Shown here in pieces: positions 18,555 to 27,447 of a stretch of 64,000 nucleotides of DNA (within the stretch, counting starts at the first letter, position 1; each line of letters begins with the position of its first letter). This DNA is from Maribacter aquimaris. GTDB lineage: Bacteria > Bacteroidota > Bacteroidia > Flavobacteriales > Flavobacteriaceae. The position numbers and the translations under genes were made by a program. Under the pieces are notes generated by a model. It did no database searches. It was given only the letters and a program-made list of their open reading frames with translations, and had not been told where the DNA came from. The DNA lies in the NCBI RefSeq assembly GCF_014596745.1, contig NZ_JABTCF010000003.1, positions 248,001 through 312,000 on the forward strand, given 5' to 3'.

Positions 18555-20237
18555 TCATTCTATTGTAACGGATTCGATATACGTCCCGTTTTTTGTGGTG
18601 ATCTCAATAGCATACATACCCTTTGGCATCTTGCTCACATCAATGGTCTTTTTCCGGCTCTTTTTCACCAATTTCCCTATGTTGTTATAGATCTTGACTT
18701 TCTTCAGTCGCTCATTACGGTCCATCGTAATGGTAAGCAAATCATGGCCCGCAACATAAAGGACCTTTTTGCTTTCTGCCCCTACTTCCGCTTTTGGCTC
18801 ATTTGTATCGTCCGTAAACGTCACTCCTGTTTTATGGATGGTGAAATAATCATCGATCTCACCGGTTTCCCTTATGAACTTTATGACCATGTTTTGTCCG
18901 CCATTACCATCATCGTCAATTTCCATGACACAGGACCCCAACTTGTTCATGGAGATGTACATGGCCTGGTGATTCAGGTCCCCACCCGATATTTGTCCCG
19001 CAGACCCAGTGGTTATGTAAACAGCGCCTTCTGGCTCTGTACTGGCTTTTTGGTATGCACCATCACCATCCTCTTTACCATCTCCTTTTCCATTTGCCCC
19101 AACGGTATTTCCCCCGTTCGTAATTTCTTCCAGGCTAAATGTGTTGGACAACCCTTGGTGTCCATTTAAAAAATAAGAACGTTCGTAAGAATGGCTATGA
19201 CCGCTTAAAACCAGATCAACCCCGTTGGCCTCCAACATGGGTGTGAAATTTTCCCGCATTTCAACGGGTCGATGATCAACATCGGAGTCATGCGACCCCT
19301 TGGAATAGGCCGGATGATGAAACAAGGTTACGATCCAATCCTGCGCCGTGTTTTGAATATCGGTCAGCGCCCAATTGTACATAGGACCTCCAACGGCGCG
19401 ACTTGTATGATGGGAGTCCAGTATTATAAAGTGAATATTGGCATAATCAAAGGAATAATAGGCCTCTGTTCCCGATGGGGTTCCTCCTGCTTCTCCTGCG
19501 GTAGGAAACGTGAATATATCGTAATACGGACCGGATTGTGTGTCGGAATCTGCAGAATCGCCATCATGGTTCCCCAAACAGGACCATGCTACGGACTTTT
19601 TGAACATATCGTCATAAACATCAAAAAAGGCATTTTGATATTCACTATCCTTTCCCGTGTTATAGGCGTTATCCCCTAAAAACAACATCATATCCGTTTT
19701 ACCCGGGTTCGTTGCCGTAGTGTCCACATAATTGTAATACGCATCCCGTACCCATCTTTGGAAAGTATTTCCCGTACCAGGGTCTCCTATGATCCAAGCA
19801 CGTACAAATTGGTCCGTTCCGGGGGTGGGTGCCGTTATTACATACATATCACCAGTAACACTTTCGGAAAGGACTTCTGTTCGGTTACCTATATTGAAAT
19901 AATATTTTGTGTTAGGCGTTAAACCGGATAAGGTAACTTCGTGTTCCGTGGTTAAATCGGCGCTTGTTACATTTTTGGACATGGCACCCAATAGGGTACC
20001 ATAGTTGACAACGGATTCGGTAGCGATATCAGTCCTCCATTTTACAATTACGCTCGTCGGTGTCCCGGTCTGTAAATAAGGGCCTCTTTCTACAACTACC
20101 GCCGGTAAATTCTTGGGTACGTCAACATTGTTGGCTGCCACAGCAGCACTGATATTGGGAATATCCACAACGGAAGTTTGGGCGAAAGAATACACCGACC
20201 ATAGGGCGGCTAGCAAAAAAATGCTTTTTTTAATCAT
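18555..20237 (-). CDS. Purple acid phosphatase-like metallophosphoesterase with T9SS sorting domain (PAP1)
   Basis: 560 residues: signal peptide (1-19), a fibronectin-like purple-acid-phosphatase N-domain (about 50-140, with GPYLQTGTPTSVIVKWRTD), then a metallophosphoesterase domain with IGDPG, LGDNAY, LGNHD, FHHP and SGHSHSYERS carrying the expected Asp, Asn and His metal ligands. The last 75 residues (KVKIYNNIGKLVKKS ... GMYAIEITTKNG) are a type IX secretion C-terminal domain, so it should be displayed on or released from the outer membrane. It would remove phosphate monoesters, perhaps from the glycan. It is the close paralogue of PAP2 (33207-34862); the final roughly 80 residues appear identical. 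Confidence 0.94.
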   Translation of the reverse strand: MIKKSIFLLAALWSVYSFAQTSVVDIPNISAAVAANNVDVPKNLPAVVVERGPYLQTGTPTSVIVKWRTDIATESVVNYGTLLGAMSKNVTSADLTTEHEVTLSGLTPNTKYYFNIGNRTEVLSESVTGDMYVITAPTPGTDQFVRAWIIGDPGTGNTFQRWVRDAYYNYVDTTATNPGKTDMMLFLGDNAYNTGKDSEYQNAFFDVYDDMFKKSVAWSCLGNHDGDSADSDTQSGPYYDIFTFPTAGEAGGTPSGTEAYYSFDYANIHFIILDSHHTSRAVGGPMYNWALTDIQNTAQDWIVTLFHHPAYSKGSHDSDVDHRPVEMRENFTPMLEANGVDLVLSGHSHSYERSYFLNGHQGLSNTFSLEEITNGGNTVGANGKGDGKEDGDGAYQKASTEPEGAVYITTGSAGQISGGDLNHQAMYISMNKLGSCVMEIDDDGNGGQNMVIKFIRETGEIDDYFTIHKTGVTFTDDTNEPKAEVGAESKKVLYVAGHDLLTITMDRNERLKKVKIYNNIGKLVKKSRKKTIDVSKMPKGMYAIEITTKNGTYIESVTIE

Positions 20238-20252
20238 GATTTTTTTTTATTG

Positions 20253-20302
20253 ATGAAGCTTTCCAAGCTATTGATTTGTTCTTTTAATTATGCAGCCATT
20301 CA
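20253..20302 (-). pseudogene. Remnant of the 3' end of the TPR gene
   Basis: Read on the minus strand, the bases just before PAP1 encode KEQINSLESF, matching KEQIKSLEAQ at the C-terminus of the TPR protein at 34874-35707. The original stop is lost and upstream homology fades after about 20302. It marks the inner edge of repeat copy A. Confidence 0.8.
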
Positions 20303-20473
20303 GCTTTTGGTCCTGTAGTATTGTAATCATTAATATGATGAAATTTTACACAAACAAATATACCCCTTATTATAGTAATTGCCGGAGCAGAAAACCTTTA
20401 AAAGCTTCTAACTCCGACAATTTATACTTAGTTAAAGAAGGCCTATTTTATAAGCAAGCCTTTTTCAATACTA

Positions 20474-22006
20474 TCAATTAGTATAGGATGGATTTTGTAC
20501 CAAATTTTCATTTTTGAGCATTTCCGCTTCAGGAATCTGATGAAGAATACGATTAGAGGTATATGGAATGGAACCTGGACCTGACCATCCCTGCCATGTC
20601 ATATAACTTCTATCCATAGTTTTCTTATTTCTAAATACATCATGTGTGCGATGTCCCTCATGGGCAAACTCCAAACGAGCTTCATCCAAAACGATATCCA
20701 AAACAGATCCGTATCCCTGAAGATTGTCTAATCGAAACAACTGATCACCCGACAACCCGGCTCGTTCCCTTATTATATTTACCATCTCCAAAGCTTTCTC
20801 TTCCTCACCATTTTTCGCATAAGCCTCAGCCTTTATGAGGTACATTTCCGCCAATCTAAAATAAATGGGGGAATGCAACATCGGCTCGTCATCCTGGTAG
20901 GTTAGTTTTTGGGTCCAATATTCAGGTATACTAGATTTCTCAATCACCTTGTACCCATAATATTCATTATCTGGATCTGGGATTTTATTACCTTCAGAAT
21001 CTAATTCATATTGAACATCAATAAAGTTTGTTCTCAAATCATTAGGGTTCTTGAATAATAAATCCATGAATGAAGAGGATACCATGATTTGACCATAACC
21101 ACCATCTCCATGCATCATTCCTCCCATCATATATCTCCCTACATTATCTGTTGCCAACCTCTGTACCGCAAAAATGGTTTCCGAGTTTCCTACAGGTGCA
21201 TTTCGATTGTATCGAGGGAAAGCTTCAGAACTGAGTAACTGATATCGGCCTGAATTAATTACACTATCCGCATATACTATTGCTTTATCATTCTCTTCCT
21301 TAAAAAGATATAATCTGGAGAGTCCTGCCAAAGCTACTTCCTTGGAAACATAAATATTACTCTTTTCTTCATTTAATAGGCTCGCCGCCTCTAATAAGTC
21401 CTTTTCTACAAACTCGTATGTTTCCTTAACGGTCGCTCTTGAAAGTCCCTCATTTTCCGTAGAAGTGTCACTCAATGGAACCCCTAAATTTGTTGCTGGA
21501 TCGTCGTGGGAATAGGGTCTTCCATAAACGCGTACCAGATCGAAATAAAACATTGACCTAAGGAATATATTCTCTCCCTTTAACTGATCTCTTTTTATTT
21601 CATCTTGCGATGACAACCCTTCGAGATTATCAAGCCCCTCGTTTGCTACATTTATAGAATAGATGGCTCGATAGGAGTACTGCCAAAAATCCAGGGACCT
21701 ATCCGATGCCGAAGTTGGCTGATACGTTAAGGAATATGAGAAATCGTTGCCGCTCCATTGATTAAGAATAACATCGTCACTCATATATTCGGTTACATCA
21801 TAACGCGTTCTATCATAACCATATTTACCCTCTGCAGAACTTAAAAACGCATAGTTCCCAACAATAGTATTTTCAAGCAGTTCCAACGAACTGGTTACTT
21901 GATCAGTCGTGATTTGACTAATTGGTTCAAAATCTATGTTATTTTCAGTACATCCACCCAAAAACAATGGCGATATGCTGATTATAAATATTTTAATGTA
22001 TTTCAT
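20474..22006 (-). CDS. SusD/RagB family outer-membrane glycan-binding lipoprotein
   Basis: 510 residues with lipoprotein signal ending PLFLGGC (Cys19). The N-terminal helical repeats and the conserved segments LRSMFYFDLVRVYG and RLAEMYLIKAEAYAKNG (tetratricopeptide-like) are typical of SusD, as is the RERAG motif and the C-terminal P-S-Y ending. SusD lids the SusC channel and captures oligosaccharides at the cell surface. It starts 17 bases after the SusC stop, the usual susCD arrangement. A 236-base gap downstream leads to repeat copy A. The ligand cannot be predicted; neighbours suggest an alpha-galactoside or amino-sugar oligomer. Confidence 0.96.
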   Translation of the reverse strand: MKYIKIFIISISPLFLGGCTENNIDFEPISQITTDQVTSSLELLENTIVGNYAFLSSAEGKYGYDRTRYDVTEYMSDDVILNQWSGNDFSYSLTYQPTSASDRSLDFWQYSYRAIYSINVANEGLDNLEGLSSQDEIKRDQLKGENIFLRSMFYFDLVRVYGRPYSHDDPATNLGVPLSDTSTENEGLSRATVKETYEFVEKDLLEAASLLNEEKSNIYVSKEVALAGLSRLYLFKEENDKAIVYADSVINSGRYQLLSSEAFPRYNRNAPVGNSETIFAVQRLATDNVGRYMMGGMMHGDGGYGQIMVSSSFMDLLFKNPNDLRTNFIDVQYELDSEGNKIPDPDNEYYGYKVIEKSSIPEYWTQKLTYQDDEPMLHSPIYFRLAEMYLIKAEAYAKNGEEEKALEMVNIIRERAGLSGDQLFRLDNLQGYGSVLDIVLDEARLEFAHEGHRTHDVFRNKKTMDRSYMTWQGWSGPGSIPYTSNRILHQIPEAEMLKNENLVQNPSYTN

Positions 22007-22023
22007 AATTTTTATTCTTTGGA

Positions 22024-25000
22024 TTAGAAGCTAAAATTCAGGTTAAGTAAAAATTTTCTTGTAGGTCTAAATCTACTTGTTTCAGCAAAAGGGTTCTCGT
22101 AACTAACATCCGAATCCCCAAAAGAGTAATTTGTAATTATTGCCAAATTCTCTACAGAAGCATTTATGGTAAACTCCTTAAATACGCCCAAGAAATCCTT
22201 AGGAAAAGTATACCCTAAACTTACTTTCTGAATTTTGAAATAACTTGCATCCTCCAAATAAAAAGATGAAGTCCCGCTAAAATTATATGGATCCCCATAA
22301 ACCAATTGTGGTATATCAGCATCGGTCGTTCCTGGAGTTTCCCAACGCTTTAGATCTTGCCATTTGGTGATTTCAATCCTGTTTGTGCTAAAATCGCTCG
22401 CATTCCAATCAACATAATTATATACCGTTTGTCCAAAAGCAAAATTTGAAAGAACATTTAAATGAAAATTCTTATACTTGAAATAATTGGAAAAACCACC
22501 AGTCATTTTAGGGTAAGAAGAAGACGTTGGCATATAACTGGCCTCTGACTGATAATTTGTGGTTGTAACCAATGCCGGATTATCCGTTTCGTTTCCATTG
22601 ATCTTATTGCCATCCGCATCTTCCCATCTAGTATAAATAGGGGCACCCGTTTGTGCATCTACACCTTGATATTCAGGAAGGTAAAAACTCCTTAGTGAAT
22701 ATCCTTCTCGAATAATCATTCTATCATTAATGATATCCTCTCCTCCATCAAGTTCCAATACCTCATTCTTATTGATATTGAAATTGAAATTAGTTGACCA
22801 AGAGAACTCACCTTCGATATTCTTTGTCGTCAATGATAAATCAATTCCCTGGTTTCGGATAGAACCGATATTACGGACCTGACTGGTAAAACCTGTAGTA
22901 GCCTCTAAAGGAACGGATTGTAACAAGTCATCATTTACACGGTGATATAGGTTGACCTCTAATGAAGCCCGTCCAAATACATTAATATCGAGGCCTAAAT
23001 TAAATTTATGTGCAGTCTCCCACGTTAAATCGGGATTGGGCAAACGAGAAGGCCATGCACCTGCATTGGCATTATAACTGGATTTTGTTGTAAATGAATA
23101 CGTTCCCATTGACAAATAGGGTTCAATATTTGCATTTCCCGTAGTACCATAACTTAATCTAAGTTTTAAAAGATCAAGCCAAGAGCTTGAATCTTCCAAG
23201 AAATTTTCCTTACTGACCATCCAGCTACCACCAATGGAATAAAAAGTACCCCAACGTTTTTCTGCTCCAAATACAGAGGAGGCATCACGACGTAAAGAAC
23301 CCACTAAATAGTACTTATTCTTGTAGTCATAATCCAATTGTCCGAAATACGACAAAAAACCGGACTCATACATATCACCACTCACATCACGGGCACTACC
23401 CACAGAACTAAGTGCGGTCATATCCCCGACGATACCAGTTCCTACAGCATTTACAAAACGGGTTTGATCATAATTATATTCCTGACCCAATATACCGGAC
23501 AGGCTGTGATCACCGAAGCTTTTATTGAGATGTAAGGTATTGGAAGATATAACTCCAAGACCATAACTATAATCCCATTCCATATAACCATCGTAATTAT
23601 AACCAACCCAGGTCATGTTTGAATACGACTTAGAATGATCGGACCCGTTCAATGCTACCCTGTTGGAGGTATTGAACCTTGCCCAGTCTGTAATTTTCCA
23701 ATCCAATTCCATCATTACAGTACTTCCCCAGAATTTTTTACTATTTTCTGATTCTTCCCTTTCCATCATATAATTGACCCCAGTACCACGGTACCACACA
23801 GGTACCTGCTCAAGATCCATAGCTGGAGTTGGTGTTACACCGTCAGGCATAAAAGCAGCATCAAGCGGAACATTCTGATATGCCTGAGTATAGGGACTTG
23901 GCCAATTAAATTCAGATTTATCCCCGTATTGGGCAGTCATTCTAATATTGGTTTTCAGTTTATCGGAAATTTTATGACTTAGGTTTCCCCTAAAATTATA
24001 TTCATTATTATAGTAATCAAGGGCTGTTCCTTTCTCCCTGTTTAAAGAAGCACTAACATAAAATGTAGTCCTATCCGATCCCCCGGACATAGCAACCTGG
24101 GTTTGATTTAAAAATCCAGATCTTAAAAGTAAATCGCTCCAATTAGTGGTGTAATCCAAAGCACTTGTAGGTACAACACCATCCCGGTATTGCTCAAAAG
24201 TTGTATTGACAAAATCAGGATTACCTTCCGCTACCCTTAAATTATAAAGATTTTCCATCGCTGTAGACCACTGTCCATATAAACCTTCGGCATCATACAC
24301 TTTCATCCTGTCATTCCAATTGGAAGTTGGACCAAATGTACTATTTACAGAAACCTTAAATTCACCAGCTTTTCCTTCTTTTGTGGTAACTACAATTACC
24401 CCATTGGCTGCACGGGAACCATAAAGTCCGGTGGCTGCTGCATCCCTTAGGACAGTAATCGTTTTAATATCTTTCGGATCATATTGTCCTCCAATTATCC
24501 CATCAACAACAATTAAGGGAGAGCTACCTGCCTCCATTGATCCCGCACCTTGTATGACCATGGATGCACTTTGACCAGGCTCACCACTACTACCAGATAC
24601 TTGCATTCCAGGAATCCTTCCCTGAAATATATCCCCTAAACTCGTTGAACTTACTGATTGCCTGATTTCCTCTTCTGAAACAATGGACACCGAAGATGAT
24701 AGCTCGGATTTCTTTTTTGTCGCATATCCAACAACTACCATCTCATCCAAGCTTTCAGCGTTGACCTTCAAACTGATAGATATATTAGATTGTCCATTCA
24801 GAGGAACTTCTTGGGTAGCATATCCTATATAGGATACCACTAGTATACTATTCCCATCGGCAACATTCATTAAAAAATTACCATCAAAATCGGCAATGAC
24901 CCCATTTGAAGTACCTTTTTCAACAATATTTGCTCCTGGAAGGGGCATACCACTATCATCGATAATTGTCCCGGTAATTGAATATTGGATGATTGAATGA

Positions 25001-25404
25001 TCCTCTAAGTCTACCCGATCATCACTTGATGACCGAACATCTTTAGTGGTTCGCTTTAGTACTATTTGTTTATTCAAAACCTTATAGGAGACATTTTGAC
25101 CTTGAAAAAGTATGTTCAATATTTTTTGGATCGGTGTATCCAATACCTTAATACTGACTTTTCTTTGGACATCTATTTCATTGGTTTTATAAAAAAAATT
25201 GAATTCACTTTCGGATTCGATTTTCTCTAAAACGCTTTCGATGGACTTGTCTGAAATATCCAATGAAATTTTTTTGTTTTGCCCATAAGAGTTGGCCTGT
25301 AGATTGAACAAGGCCAAAGCAAACAACAGGAATGAAAGCTTCATTGATCGGTTTTTGTTTAGTACGCTTCCCAGAAATATGGGAAACCAATGCTTTTTTT
25401 GCAT
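22024..25404 (-). CDS. SusC/RagA TonB-dependent receptor with STN signalling domain
   Basis: 1126 residues. After the signal region (an alternative start at 25344 would begin MKLSFLLFALALF) come an STN domain (about 45-115, signal transduction to an anti-sigma factor), a carboxypeptidase-regulatory-like beta domain (about 135-220, SITGTIIDDSGMPLPGANI), the plug (about 230-345, ending with the GSRAANGVIVVTTKEG signature), and the 22-strand barrel ending in Phe. It imports oligosaccharides using TonB energy. The STN domain together with the adjacent fecR and sigma genes predicts that substrate binding here switches on transcription by the ECF sigma factor. It is paralogous to 60476-63808. Confidence 0.96.
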   Translation of the reverse strand: MQKKHWFPIFLGSVLNKNRSMKLSFLLFALALFNLQANSYGQNKKISLDISDKSIESVLEKIESESEFNFFYKTNEIDVQRKVSIKVLDTPIQKILNILFQGQNVSYKVLNKQIVLKRTTKDVRSSSDDRVDLEDHSIIQYSITGTIIDDSGMPLPGANIVEKGTSNGVIADFDGNFLMNVADGNSILVVSYIGYATQEVPLNGQSNISISLKVNAESLDEMVVVGYATKKKSELSSSVSIVSEEEIRQSVSSTSLGDIFQGRIPGMQVSGSSGEPGQSASMVIQGAGSMEAGSSPLIVVDGIIGGQYDPKDIKTITVLRDAAATGLYGSRAANGVIVVTTKEGKAGEFKVSVNSTFGPTSNWNDRMKVYDAEGLYGQWSTAMENLYNLRVAEGNPDFVNTTFEQYRDGVVPTSALDYTTNWSDLLLRSGFLNQTQVAMSGGSDRTTFYVSASLNREKGTALDYYNNEYNFRGNLSHKISDKLKTNIRMTAQYGDKSEFNWPSPYTQAYQNVPLDAAFMPDGVTPTPAMDLEQVPVWYRGTGVNYMMEREESENSKKFWGSTVMMELDWKITDWARFNTSNRVALNGSDHSKSYSNMTWVGYNYDGYMEWDYSYGLGVISSNTLHLNKSFGDHSLSGILGQEYNYDQTRFVNAVGTGIVGDMTALSSVGSARDVSGDMYESGFLSYFGQLDYDYKNKYYLVGSLRRDASSVFGAEKRWGTFYSIGGSWMVSKENFLEDSSSWLDLLKLRLSYGTTGNANIEPYLSMGTYSFTTKSSYNANAGAWPSRLPNPDLTWETAHKFNLGLDINVFGRASLEVNLYHRVNDDLLQSVPLEATTGFTSQVRNIGSIRNQGIDLSLTTKNIEGEFSWSTNFNFNINKNEVLELDGGEDIINDRMIIREGYSLRSFYLPEYQGVDAQTGAPIYTRWEDADGNKINGNETDNPALVTTTNYQSEASYMPTSSSYPKMTGGFSNYFKYKNFHLNVLSNFAFGQTVYNYVDWNASDFSTNRIEITKWQDLKRWETPGTTDADIPQLVYGDPYNFSGTSSFYLEDASYFKIQKVSLGYTFPKDFLGVFKEFTINASVENLAIITNYSFGDSDVSYENPFAETSRFRPTRKFLLNLNFSF

Positions 25405-25456
25405 AATTTTGGATGGTTTTAATTAGTAAATTGGTTTACGGTTAAAATCTTGATTT

Positions 25457-25485
25457 GTCGGGACAACGTTGCCGCGTTTCCCGAC
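25457..25485 (-). terminator. Hairpin between fecR and susC (possible terminator or attenuator)
   Basis: A perfect 7-base stem, GTCGGGA (25457-25463) and TCCCGAC (25479-25485), encloses a 15-base loop that itself contains the palindrome CAACGTTG. It begins 11 bases after the fecR stop. The T-run is on the plus-strand side, so as a minus-strand terminator it would be atypical; it may separate constitutive sigma/fecR expression from induced susCD expression. Confidence 0.5.
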
Positions 25486-25495
25486 TTTTTTTTAG

Positions 25496-26635
25496 CTATT
25501 TTTCTTTCATACGGTTTATTTTAATTTTCTTATTATTAATTTCATATTCGAATCCAGCACTCTCTTGAATCGTGTTCAGAATGTCAATTATGGTTTCCCC
25601 TTCCCTAAATTCGCCATTAAACTTGACAAGGTTTAAATCTTTGTAATTGTTTTCTATCTCCACTGCAAAATGTCTTTCTATTTTCTGAATTATATTTATA
25701 AATGATTCATTATTAAAAGTCAAACGTCCCTCCCTCCAACTTAAATAATCACTAACATCCACTTCATTTACCGCTATACTGTTATGGGACAAAGTTGCCT
25801 TCTCCCCAGGACGAATAATAGTAGGGCTTCCTAACAGGTCTTTATCTTTCTTGTTATAAACAGCCACGCTTCCTTCTGTTAGTAGTGCAAATGTTTCTGT
25901 TCCAGTATAGGAACTGACATTAAAGTGGGTACCTAGCACTTCAACGTCTAAGTTATCGGTAGATACAAGAAAATGCGAGAGTGAGTCCTTAGCAACCTCA
26001 AAGTAGGCTTCTCCGTTCAAAAAAACCTGCCTATCCTTTCCTGAAATAAAATTGACAGGATATTTTAGTGAGGATCCCGAATTCATATGAACCAATGATC
26101 CGTCCGACAATCTTATTTCAAATTTTTTACCATTAGGCACAATGATTTCATTGTAGACAAGTTTTTGAAGCCCTTCATTGCCCTCATAACTTATTTGATT
26201 TCCATTCTGTTTACCAATAACTTTTCCTCTGCTATCAAACAAATCCTGTTCTGAATTTGAATCTATCTTTTTGATAGTATTATCTGAAGTTTTTAGTATT
26301 ATTTCTGACTCCACTACTTGATTTGATTCAGGAAGAAATTCCTTTGAAGTATTTTGATACCATAAAAAACTTCCAATCAGCCCTACGATAATTGCAGCAT
26401 ATTTAAGATAATGCTTAATGGAAAATTTACTTTTCTGACTTTTAGTGTTAATATTGGATTTAATATTCATCCATATTTTACCTTTAATTTCCTCATCATA
26501 TCTTAATTCCGACCATAGTTTGTCTTTATCCTGAAATGATTGTAAATACTTATTAAGCATTTCAATTTCCTTTGCTGAACACTCATCTTTGACATATTTA
26601 TCAAAAAGTTCTTTTGCTTGTCTTTTGTTCATCAA
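25496..26635 (-). CDS. FecR family anti-sigma factor
   Basis: 379 residues. The N-terminal cytoplasmic part (about 1-76) should bind the ECF sigma factor. One membrane helix lies at about 77-94 (YAAIIVGLIGSFLWYQ). The periplasmic FecR domain follows (about 155-265, with IVPNGKKFEIRLSDGSLVHMN and GEAYFEVAKD), then a DUF4974 domain (about 305-375, LTFNNESFINIIQKIERHF) that resembles an STN partner. It would hold the sigma factor until the STN domain of the SusC encoded 91 bases downstream signals. It lies 236 bases after the sigma gene, with an inverted repeat between them. Confidence 0.95.
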   Translation of the reverse strand: MMNKRQAKELFDKYVKDECSAKEIEMLNKYLQSFQDKDKLWSELRYDEEIKGKIWMNIKSNINTKSQKSKFSIKHYLKYAAIIVGLIGSFLWYQNTSKEFLPESNQVVESEIILKTSDNTIKKIDSNSEQDLFDSRGKVIGKQNGNQISYEGNEGLQKLVYNEIIVPNGKKFEIRLSDGSLVHMNSGSSLKYPVNFISGKDRQVFLNGEAYFEVAKDSLSHFLVSTDNLDVEVLGTHFNVSSYTGTETFALLTEGSVAVYNKKDKDLLGSPTIIRPGEKATLSHNSIAVNEVDVSDYLSWREGRLTFNNESFINIIQKIERHFAVEIENNYKDLNLVKFNGEFREGETIIDILNTIQESAGFEYEINNKKIKINRMKEK

Positions 26636-26678
26636 TTCAATTTAGTATTACAACAGAAAAATGTTCCATTATCTATAA

Positions 26679-26702
26679 GTACCTGAAATCGAGAAATGGT
26701 AC
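26679..26702. promoter_or_regulatory. Inverted repeat GTACC-N14-GGTAC between sigma and fecR genes
   Basis: GTACC at 26679-26683 and GGTAC at 26698-26702 are separated by 14 bases. The same arrangement with the same spacing survives at 53674-53697 beside the decayed sigma copy, together with a neighbouring T-run and an AAATTATT-ATAATG stretch. Conservation in a decayed copy suggests that it is an original functional element of the sigma/fecR intergenic region, for example a hairpin or operator. The role is inferred. Confidence 0.45.
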
Positions 26703-26871
26703 ACGTCCATTTCGTCTTTTTTTTTAAATTATTGATAATGCTAAGGGAAAAGAATCAGTTATTATGCAGAATTACCTCCATATTACTATAATAGTATTTA
26801 GATAAACCGCATATCTATTGATGATTTGTGAATACACAATTTAAGTGACAATCACTTTGTGAAATAAAGAT

Positions 26872-27447
26872 TTATAGGGTACTGGTTAAAAAGATAAAAT
26901 AAAGGACCCCTTCTTCCATAACCATGTTTTTTCTCAAAAAAGCAAGGGCCTTGGAAATTTGATTTTTAACGGCCTGAACGGAAATTTCCAATTCCAAGGC
27001 AATCTCCTTATTGGACTTATCTTCAAATCTGCTCAAAACAAAAATCTGTTGACATTTCGTAGGTAGTTTGTCCACATGGGTCTTTATTATCGTTTGTAAT
27101 TCGTCAAACTCCAGTTTCTTAGTAATGCTCATCGAAATATCTACAATAATAAGTCTTGTCATATCCTCATCTGAAATTTTCCGATTTCTAATGTGGTTAA
27201 AAACTTGATATTTCACCGCCTGAAAAAGATATGGTTTTAGCTGTTTTACTTTTGCCTTTTTCCGTTTTGTCCAAAAATCTATGAATACATTTTGTACAAT
27301 GTCCTCACATACCTCCTTCTTTTTGAAAATATTCATAGCGAAGAGAAACATACTTTTAGAATAGCGTTCATATATCTCTTCAAATGCAGAAACATCATCT
27401 AGCATTATAAGTTCTAATAAATCACTGTCGTTAAGCTTTGCCGCCAT
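26872..27447 (-). CDS. ECF sigma-70 factor (Bacteroidota FecI-like group)
   Basis: 191 residues, normal for extracytoplasmic-function sigma factors. Region 2 is recognisable around residues 20-90 (DDVSAFEEIYERYSKSMF, VCEDIVQNVFIDFW). Region 4 is a helix-turn-helix near residues 135-175 (LPTKCQQIFVLSRF, NKEIALELEISVQAVKNQ). It should direct RNA polymerase to the susCD promoter when released by FecR. The short C-terminal tail (GVLYFIFLTSTL) is hydrophobic, which is common in this group. A degraded relative of part of this gene is found at 53864-53925. Confidence 0.95.
   Translation of the reverse strand: MAAKLNDSDLLELIMLDDVSAFEEIYERYSKSMFLFAMNIFKKKEVCEDIVQNVFIDFWTKRKKAKVKQLKPYLFQAVKYQVFNHIRNRKISDEDMTRLIIVDISMSITKKLEFDELQTIIKTHVDKLPTKCQQIFVLSRFEDKSNKEIALELEISVQAVKNQISKALAFLRKNMVMEEGVLYFIFLTSTL

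Larger units (their letters stand above)
18388..20302. repeat. Long direct repeat, copy A (peroxidase 5' end, PAP1, TPR 3' remnant)
   Basis: This segment is homologous in the same orientation to 33040-34920. Homology starts within the first codons of the peroxidase gene, runs through the intergenic sequence (including the ATTGTTGGTCAAT hairpin region at 18531-18549), through the whole PAP gene, and ends in a short remnant of the TPR gene at about 20253-20302. The 3' part of the PAP gene is almost identical between copies, while the first 60 codons and the flanks are more diverged. The offset between copies is about 14.65 kb. Confidence 0.9.
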
